Source: an uncultured Collinsella sp.
GTDB lineage: Bacteria; Actinomycetota; Coriobacteriia; Coriobacteriales; Coriobacteriaceae
Direction of reading: 5' to 3'
DNA: 10,707 nucleotides
NCBI GenBank assembly: GCA_902467875.1
Contig: CABQWP010000065.1
Coordinates: forward strand, 1 to 10,707
The notes beneath the pieces are model-generated. The model searched no databases, had not been told where the DNA came from, and was given only the letters and a program-made list of their open reading frames with translations. The translations under genes were made by a program, and so were the position numbers. Shown piece after piece: positions 6,020 to 10,707 of this stretch; position 1 is the first letter of the stretch, and each line of letters starts with the position of its first letter.

Positions 6020-9019
6020 ATGGTAAACGATTTGAGCGGTATAGACGACCTCGAGCTGATGCCGCTGGGCGGAGGCTATATGGTGCGACGCGAACGCTTG
6101 ATGAATGAGCTTATCGCCAAGGGCCGAAAGGCCGGCATCGTGGTTCTTTATGCGCCCGACGGGTTTGGGAAGACCTCGGTGCTGCTGCAGTACACCCATG
6201 AGGTTAAATGCGACCCAACGCGAGGCCCCGTGCGGATTATCGAGGCCGATCGCGCCATTGGGCGCGAGGTGTTTATGCAGCTCGAGGTGGTTACCGAAGA
6301 ACTCAAAGACAAACCGCACTCCCTTATCGCGATTGATAATGTGCCAAACCTCGATCAGCACGATACCGAAGACCTCATCGACAGGATTCGCGGCCTGCGC
6401 GCTATGGGGGTTGGGGTCTTTATCTCCTGCCGTCCTTCAAATCGTCAGCTGATTCATGGGCTGGGCGATTCGGTTAAGATCAATGCGCAGATGCTCAAGG
6501 TGCATGCCTATGAGTATTCGGCGTGGGCATCGGCGTTTTCGATCAGCACATCGCTCGACTTCTATCAGCTCACGCAGGGCGTGCCCGAGCTCGTTTCGGC
6601 ATTGCAGACGGGTCTGTATGGCCAAGGCGACGTAGCCGGCCTGCTCGAAAACGAGATTGTCAACGTATATGGCGCGGCACTTGCCGATCTGGCTTCGCTC
6701 GACAATAATGCGCTGTTTTGCGTGGCATGTCTCATGGTTTTGATGGGCGAGGGCAATATCGCAGAACTCGAGGCTTGTGGGGTGAGGTTGTCGATGGTCG
6801 ACCAGTCCTACTTTGTGCGCGACTACCCGATCTTTGGCTTGGATCCCGCCGAGCGGAGTTTTACGTGTCTGGGCACGGAGGATAACGGACGCTTGCGTTT
6901 GCGTAAGTTGGTGGCCGAGGTTCGCCCCGAACTTGTTCCGAGGGCGGCCCGGATTTTGCTTAAGGCGGGCCGATGCGATGCGGCGATGGGCCTGGCGGAC
7001 GCCTTTTTGGACCGTGAAGCGGTCCTTGAACTTGCTGGGCAGTATGGGGTCGATCTGGCCCTGACGGGGCACGGGGCCGATATCTGCCGAGCAGCGCTGG
7101 GCACGATCGATGCCGACGATCCGGCTCCAGAGCCAACGCCTGCCGAGGCACTCGGCGTATATCTGGCAGCGGTCAGCGTGTCCAATACAAAGCTCGCTCG
7201 CTATATGGCATCGGTTATCGAGCGCGGGGGCGAACGGGCGGCCTGTGAAATAGACCCTGTTTCATGGAGGGTGGCCCAGACGCTGACGGCTGTTTGCTAT
7301 GGGGACAACGGGCTTGGGCTTCCTACGAACCTGGCCGTGCCAGAAATCGAGACATCCCATACCGCACTCGATATGTTGTCTGCGCATATCGAGGTCAAGC
7401 GGTGCCTGACCGAGCGGGGAGATGACGGCGGCGTTCTACAGCAGCTCAAAACGAGCAAGGCCTACGACTGCGAGCTCGACATCGCGGGGATTGTTATACG
7501 GGCCGATAGTATGCTGGTGGAGCTCTTTGACGGGTCGTTTGCGGGAACCGACGAGCGCGACGACGAGATGACGGTGGTGCGGGAGGCGCTAGACGTACGC
7601 GGGCTCAAGGCGATGGCTATCTGGGTGCGCATGGTGTTGGCGGCACGGCGGCTCCTTTCCGGCTTGCCGGTAACCGACGACGCGGCGTTCAACGAGCTCG
7701 ATCGTTTTGCTGTGCGCATGCGCGACAACCAGATTCAGCTGTTTGGCCTGTTGCTAGAAGGCTGGCAGTCGCTGGCAGAGGGACGGCCGGTTAATGCAAA
7801 GTTCCGTGCGGTCCAAGTGCTCAAACTTGCCGAGGAGTCGATTGCGTACATGCGCGATAACGCATTGCTGCTGGAACGCGCGGCATATCTGCGTAACACC
7901 TCGATGGTTTCGGTGCGCGAGGAAGCGGAACTACTCGATATAAGCCAGACGCAGGTTGGTGGCGCAGAAGCCTGGATGGTGGCGCTGCATTTGGCCTGTG
8001 CGGGCCGAGACAGCGATCTTGCGGCCTGGATGTCCATGAATCGTGCGGGGATTCTAGAGCCATCGTATCGGCTCTTTGCGCGCCTTGCCATGCATTGTCT
8101 GGGCGAGCCGGCGGCCAGGATACGCAAGAAGCTTCCCGTGCGCGAGCTGTCGCGGTACTCGCTGCGCGACGATTTGGAAGGGGAGGGCGAGCGCCTGTTC
8201 CAGGCCGGCGAGGTTGAAGCCGTTGATACCATCGACCATATCGAGATTCGCATGTTTGGTGCGTTTCGCGCCGAGCGCGACGGGTTTCCCATCACGGATA
8301 AAATGTGGCGCCGCAAGAAGGCGGCGACACTTGCCGAGCGGCTTGCACTGGGCATGGATGCGCTCGTCGATCGTGAGACGCTGGCCATGGAGCTGTGGCC
8401 CCATGCCGAGTTCAATAGCGCCCGCAACAACCTGTACTCGACGATATCGCGCTTGCGGTCGGCCTTGGGACCGACGCCGGATGGCAAGTCGTGTGTGCTC
8501 ATCCAAAATGAATGCATCGGACTCAACGGCGACTACGTCAAGACCGATGTACGGCTGTTTGACCAGATAAGCCGCGAGGTTTTGGGAAATCGCACGGGTG
8601 CGCGCGGGCCCCATTTAGTTGAGTTGTGCCTTAAGATTGAGCAACTTTATGCCGGACCGCTGTATGTTCCCAATGGCTGTAATCCCACCTACTTTTTGCG
8701 CATGCGGCGCATTATGCAGTCAAAGTACATCGATTGCATGATTAAGGGAGCAAATGCCGCTCTAGAAGAAAATGATCTGCAGTCGGCGATTTGGCTGGCG
8801 GAGTCGGGGCTTCGGCAGGAAACGGCGCGTGAGGATATGGTGCGCTGCGCCATGCGCGTCTACAGTGCGGCGGGGCGGCGGCGCGATATCGTCGAGCTAT
8901 ACAGCGGGCATATGCACCATCTGAGGGAACAGGTCAATGGCGTGCCCGAGCCCGAGACGCGGCGTCTATACGAGCGCTTGGTGGAGGGGCGGCTCAATCG
9001 CGTGCTGGTCGAGCGATAA
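6020..9019 (+). CDS. Large SARP-like regulator: NTPase, helical middle, OmpR-type winged helix, BTAD
   Basis: This 999-residue protein is a predicted signal-responsive transcription regulator. At the N-terminus is a P-loop NTPase with Walker A APDGFGKTS (45-53) and a Walker B-like strand LIAIDN (102-107), as in STAND-type ATPases. Residues about 190-730 are alpha-helical and repeat-like but lack a clear family signature. A winged-helix DNA-binding domain begins near 741 (IEIRMFGAF) and includes the recognition-helix region ARNNLYSTISRLRSALG (801-817), the SARP/OmpR pattern. A BTAD-like helical domain follows (about 850-985). In classic SARPs the winged helix and BTAD come first; here they are last, closer to MalT-style order. 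ATG 6020 has GAGGGG at 6009-6014. The gene stands alone after the nagB terminator and converges on yhbY. Its signal and targets are unknown; sugar or amino-sugar genes nearby are possible targets. Confidence 0.85.
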   Translation: MVNDLSGIDDLELMPLGGGYMVRRERLMNELIAKGRKAGIVVLYAPDGFGKTSVLLQYTHEVKCDPTRGPVRIIEADRAIGREVFMQLEVVTEELKDKPHSLIAIDNVPNLDQHDTEDLIDRIRGLRAMGVGVFISCRPSNRQLIHGLGDSVKINAQMLKVHAYEYSAWASAFSISTSLDFYQLTQGVPELVSALQTGLYGQGDVAGLLENEIVNVYGAALADLASLDNNALFCVACLMVLMGEGNIAELEACGVRLSMVDQSYFVRDYPIFGLDPAERSFTCLGTEDNGRLRLRKLVAEVRPELVPRAARILLKAGRCDAAMGLADAFLDREAVLELAGQYGVDLALTGHGADICRAALGTIDADDPAPEPTPAEALGVYLAAVSVSNTKLARYMASVIERGGERAACEIDPVSWRVAQTLTAVCYGDNGLGLPTNLAVPEIETSHTALDMLSAHIEVKRCLTERGDDGGVLQQLKTSKAYDCELDIAGIVIRADSMLVELFDGSFAGTDERDDEMTVVREALDVRGLKAMAIWVRMVLAARRLLSGLPVTDDAAFNELDRFAVRMRDNQIQLFGLLLEGWQSLAEGRPVNAKFRAVQVLKLAEESIAYMRDNALLLERAAYLRNTSMVSVREEAELLDISQTQVGGAEAWMVALHLACAGRDSDLAAWMSMNRAGILEPSYRLFARLAMHCLGEPAARIRKKLPVRELSRYSLRDDLEGEGERLFQAGEVEAVDTIDHIEIRMFGAFRAERDGFPITDKMWRRKKAATLAERLALGMDALVDRETLAMELWPHAEFNSARNNLYSTISRLRSALGPTPDGKSCVLIQNECIGLNGDYVKTDVRLFDQISREVLGNRTGARGPHLVELCLKIEQLYAGPLYVPNGCNPTYFLRMRRIMQSKYIDCMIKGANAALEENDLQSAIWLAESGLRQETAREDMVRCAMRVYSAAGRRRDIVELYSGHMHHLREQVNGVPEPETRRLYERLVEGRLNRVLVER

Positions 9020-9051
9020 AAAACGGGTGCCCAAAGTACTTGGGCACCCGT
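9018..9051 (-). terminator. Intrinsic terminator of the minus-strand unit, shared convergent site
   Basis: A 12-bp perfect stem (9023-9034 with 9040-9051) encloses AGTAC. Read on the minus strand it runs into a T-tract (9023-9018), giving a textbook terminator for the yhbY transcript. On the plus strand the same stem lies three bases after the regulator stop but lacks a downstream T-run, so it may stop that transcript less well. Confidence 0.88.
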
Positions 9052-9088
9052 AAGCTTGCTATGTGTCGGCTCGCCGGATCATTGGCTC

Positions 9089-9388
9089 TTAGACGAGCTT
9101 GATCTTCTCGATGTCCTTGCGCGAGGACTCGCGATACAGCGAGAACTTGCGGCCGATGACCTGGACGACCTCGGCGTGGCAGCGCTCGGCGAGCTCTTCG
9201 GCGGCCTCGCGGGCGGAAAGGCTAGAGCCATCGAGCACGGAGCACTTAACGAGCTCGTGCTTCTCCAGGTAGGCGACCGTCTGCTCGACGGTGCCCTCGT
9301 TGACGTCGGACTTGCCGATGATGATGGCGGGGTTGAGGTGATGGGCCATGCTGCGAAGCTGCTTGACCTGGGCTCCTGTCAGTGCCAT
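9089..9388 (-). CDS. yhbY: YhbY-family RNA-binding protein (CRM domain)
   Basis: This 99-residue single-domain protein belongs to the CRS1-YhbY (CRM) family, small KH-like proteins associated with the large ribosomal subunit and its assembly. The pattern LTGAQVKQLRSMAHHLNP at 3-20, the basic loop after strand 1 (IIIGKSDVNEG, 22-32), HELVKCSVL at about 44-52 and GRKFSLYRES at 79-88 are family hallmarks. The loop usually reads GKxG; here the second glycine is Asp (GKSD), an unusual change in the RNA-contact turn. ATG is at 9388-9386; the upstream purine stretch GAAAGCGAGAA gives only a weak ribosome binding site. It lies 158 nt downstream of the methyltransferase gene on the same strand and may share its transcript. 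A small hairpin lies in between. Confidence 0.92.
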   Translation of the reverse strand: MALTGAQVKQLRSMAHHLNPAIIIGKSDVNEGTVEQTVAYLEKHELVKCSVLDGSSLSAREAAEELAERCHAEVVQVIGRKFSLYRESSRKDIEKIKLV

Positions 9389-9414
9389 GGATTCTCGCTT
9401 TCTATGTATGGGGC

Positions 9415-9429
9415 GCCCCGCGACGGGGC
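9415..9429 (-). other. Short GC hairpin upstream of yhbY
   Basis: GCCCCG (9415-9420) pairs with CGGGGC (9424-9429) around CGA, adjoining a GGGCGCCC palindrome. No T-run follows on the minus strand, so it is not a convincing terminator. It lies 27 nt before the yhbY start and could affect translation. Confidence 0.35.
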
Positions 9430-9546
9430 CTTAATCTACGTGAGCTGTCCCACGATAGCGCAGGAACGGCGTGGTGTGGAGCGCGTTTGCCCAGTTCAAA
9501 AAGAATGCGGATGCCGAGTGAGTGGGCAGTGCGGGCTGCGAACAGG

Positions 9547-10434
9547 CTATGAGCTGGGCGCAGAAACCGGCTCCCATGCAATAAACGCCCAACGAACCTT
9601 GCGGACATGATCGAGCATATAGCGCCCCTGCGGCACGCCCTTGGAGCCCGGCTCACCGGCATGGGGATTCTCGATCATGTGCTGGGCGATGTAGTCGCGC
9701 AGACGGTCGACCTTATCCTCGTTGCCATGCTCAAGCATGCGGGAGAAGTCTGCCACACCTGCCTCAAGGCTATCGAAGGTATCGCGACGAGGCGATTCAA
9801 AGTACGTAACCTGCGGCAACGCGCCCATCTGAATGAGGATATTAAAAGCATACACAAAGCCATTACTGCAGGTAACCGAGGCGCCGATAGCGTTCATCAA
9901 GTGCAGATCATAGCGCGGGCTGGAGTTGGCGACCATCGTGACAGCACAACGCCGACGAGCCGTACGATCAAGCTTGGCAAGTGCACCTTTTAGATTGGTC
10001 GTCGTAACCGACCGACTAGCAAAGGCAACATCCACCGCTTTCGCGACCGGTCCAACCAAATCCCAATCATCATCCCAAGCAAGCTCAAGCGGCGTAATAA
10101 GATCTTCGAGCTCGTAATACTCAATGCCGGCATCAAGCGTGCCCAGCATGGCGGGGGAGAAATCAGCCGCAATCACGGGATGTCCGTCTTGCGCAAGCGG
10201 AATGGCAATCGACCCAGCCCCACATCCCATATCCAGCACCGACTCGCCGGGCTCAAGCGCCAACAACTTTATAAAATCCCGGGCATACGGAGCAGTCTCA
10301 AGCGGTCGAAAATGCCGAGCCCGCTTATCCCACTCAAAAGAATCATCAGCCCGCCGCCGATCAGCTTGCAGACGCATCCACTCGCCATTCCAATCAACAG
10401 AAAGAAGCTCAGAGCGAGCATTCCCATCAACCAC
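9547..10434 (-). CDS. Class I SAM-dependent methyltransferase
   Basis: This protein of 295 residues has a Rossmann-type SAM-binding core: motif I VLDMGCGAGS (about 66-75) followed by the acidic strand end AADFSPAML (about 89-97), both typical of class I methyltransferases. An N-terminal helical segment with the pattern DWNGEWMRLQ precedes the core. The start is GTG at 10434-10432, supported by AGGAGG (10447-10442) seven bases upstream. A longer in-frame ATG at 10494 would place the coding region across a transcription terminator and is rejected. There is no membrane segment or signal peptide in the shorter form. The substrate is not evident; rRNA, small molecules or cofactor precursors are all possible. 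It lies upstream of yhbY on the same strand. Expression is probably controlled by the attenuated leader described separately. Confidence 0.85.
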   Translation of the reverse strand: MVDGNARSELLSVDWNGEWMRLQADRRRADDSFEWDKRARHFRPLETAPYARDFIKLLALEPGESVLDMGCGAGSIAIPLAQDGHPVIAADFSPAMLGTLDAGIEYYELEDLITPLELAWDDDWDLVGPVAKAVDVAFASRSVTTTNLKGALAKLDRTARRRCAVTMVANSSPRYDLHLMNAIGASVTCSNGFVYAFNILIQMGALPQVTYFESPRRDTFDSLEAGVADFSRMLEHGNEDKVDRLRDYIAQHMIENPHAGEPGSKGVPQGRYMLDHVRKVRWAFIAWEPVSAPSS

Positions 10435-10620
10435 GGGCCAACCTCCTAGCAACAAAAAAGCGACTCCTCCCAAAAGAAGAGCCGCAACCAGCATATATCA
10501 GAAAAAGAACCGTTCCAACGCCAAACCGCCGCACCAGCCAAGTGGTGCAGGAGCGAAGCAACTGCAACCGGGATAGAACCCAACTGAGGTCCCGTTGTGC
10601 GGGAGCCCCGGGGAGGGCAA
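10435..10620 (-). promoter_or_regulatory. Structured 5' leader (candidate riboswitch or attenuator) of the methyltransferase gene
   Basis: Read on the minus strand, this gene-free leader has a series of hairpins: CGGGA/TCCCG stems at 10590-10604 or, alternatively, 10569-10594; GCAG/CTGC with an inner GC pair and TTC loop (10565-10547); GCACCA/TGGTGC (10548-10531); then the terminator (10485-10454). The segment TCCCG (plus strand 10590-10594) can take part in only one of the first two stems, so the leader has two competing folds. An AT-rich TATATT (minus strand near 10626-10621) could be a -10 box. I compared it from memory with TPP, cobalamin, SAM, FMN, lysine, glycine, T-box, fluoride, c-di-GMP and ZTP consensus motifs and recognised none. 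Confidence 0.55.
10454..10485 (-). terminator. Intrinsic terminator inside the methyltransferase leader (attenuator)
   Basis: On the minus strand GCGGCTCTTC pairs with GAGGAGTCGC (10485-10476 with 10469-10460, two G-U pairs) around a 6-nt loop and is followed by six Ts (10459-10454). It ends only 7 nt before the AGGAGG and 20 nt before the GTG start of the methyltransferase, on the same strand. That placement is typical of conditional termination rather than of the end of an upstream gene. Confidence 0.75.
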
Positions 10621-10644
10621 ATATATAAGGTCGATCGCGAGTTC

Positions 10645-10682
10645 CGCACGAGCCGGAGAGCACTTAATGTGCTCTCCGTGCG
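10645..10682. other. Bulged long hairpin at right edge
   Basis: A 9-bp perfect stem GGAGAGCAC / GTGCTCTCC (10655-10663 with 10669-10677) with a TTAAT loop stacks on a 5-bp stem CGCAC / GTGCG (10645-10649 with 10678-10682). A five-base GAGCC bulge (10650-10654) lies on one side. There is no T-run on either strand, so it is probably not an intrinsic terminator. It could belong to a leader or small RNA whose gene continues past the window edge. No coding region is visible between 10621 and 10707. Confidence 0.5.
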
Positions 10683-10707
10683 AGTCAGGACTGTCCGAGC
10701 AGGCGAC

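Noticed and set aside
5823..6026. 67-residue open frame before the large regulator
   Set aside because: No ribosome binding site, overlaps the regulator start and shows no recognisable protein pattern.
10435..10494. Extended methyltransferase start at 10494 with a hydrophobic, signal-like N-terminus
   Set aside because: The hydrophobic stretch is a translation of the terminator and its T-tract. A strong AGGAGG precedes the GTG at 10434, so the short form is preferred.
10500..10640. T-box leader, suggested by TTGGAACGG on the minus strand
   Set aside because: The match to the T-box consensus is partial, it does not form a strand of the terminator as in T-boxes, and the gene is not an aminoacyl-tRNA synthetase or amino-acid gene.

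Overview
This window looks like chromosomal DNA of a high-GC Gram-positive gut actinobacterium of the Coriobacteriia, most likely Collinsella. That assignment rests on my recollection of the protein sequences (L13, S9, GlmM, NagB), the GC-rich codon use, the strong AGGAGG-type ribosome binding sites and a SARP-like giant regulator. I could not run a database search to confirm it.

Layout. Positions 1-627 are non-coding and hold the most unusual object here: an array of 62-bp units (about 218-556, with decayed remains up to about 591). Each unit is an imperfect inverted repeat whose paired arms change together from copy to copy. The array ends just before a patatin-like phospholipase gene (628-1506). 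A promoter and a hairpin-bearing leader (1606-1699) precede the ribosomal pair rplM-rpsI (1700-2541), which ends in a strong terminator. Then come glmM (2665-4002), a stand-alone glucose-type PTS EIIA gene (4074-4571), a 270-nt structured spacer, and nagB (4843-5571) with its terminator. A 388-bp non-coding stretch (5632-6019) containing a 13-bp palindrome leads into a 999-residue NTPase / winged-helix / BTAD transcription regulator (6020-9019). It converges on a minus-strand pair: a YhbY-type RNA-binding protein gene (9089-9388) and a SAM-dependent methyltransferase gene (9547-10434). The methyltransferase gene is preceded by about 180 nt of hairpin-rich leader ending in an intrinsic terminator placed directly upstream of its ribosome binding site, which is the architecture of a riboswitch or attenuator. 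The right edge (10616-10707) is non-coding with a long bulged hairpin.

How the genes fit together. GlmM makes glucosamine-1-phosphate for cell-wall precursors. NagB breaks glucosamine-6-phosphate down to fructose-6-phosphate. The EIIA protein feeds sugar phosphorylation. The centre of the window is thus an amino-sugar and sugar-uptake neighbourhood next to ribosomal protein genes. The large regulator next to nagB may respond to nutrient or nucleotide status, but nothing in the sequence names its signal. The two most promising unexplained signals are the covarying 62-bp repeat array and the attenuated leader of the methyltransferase gene.
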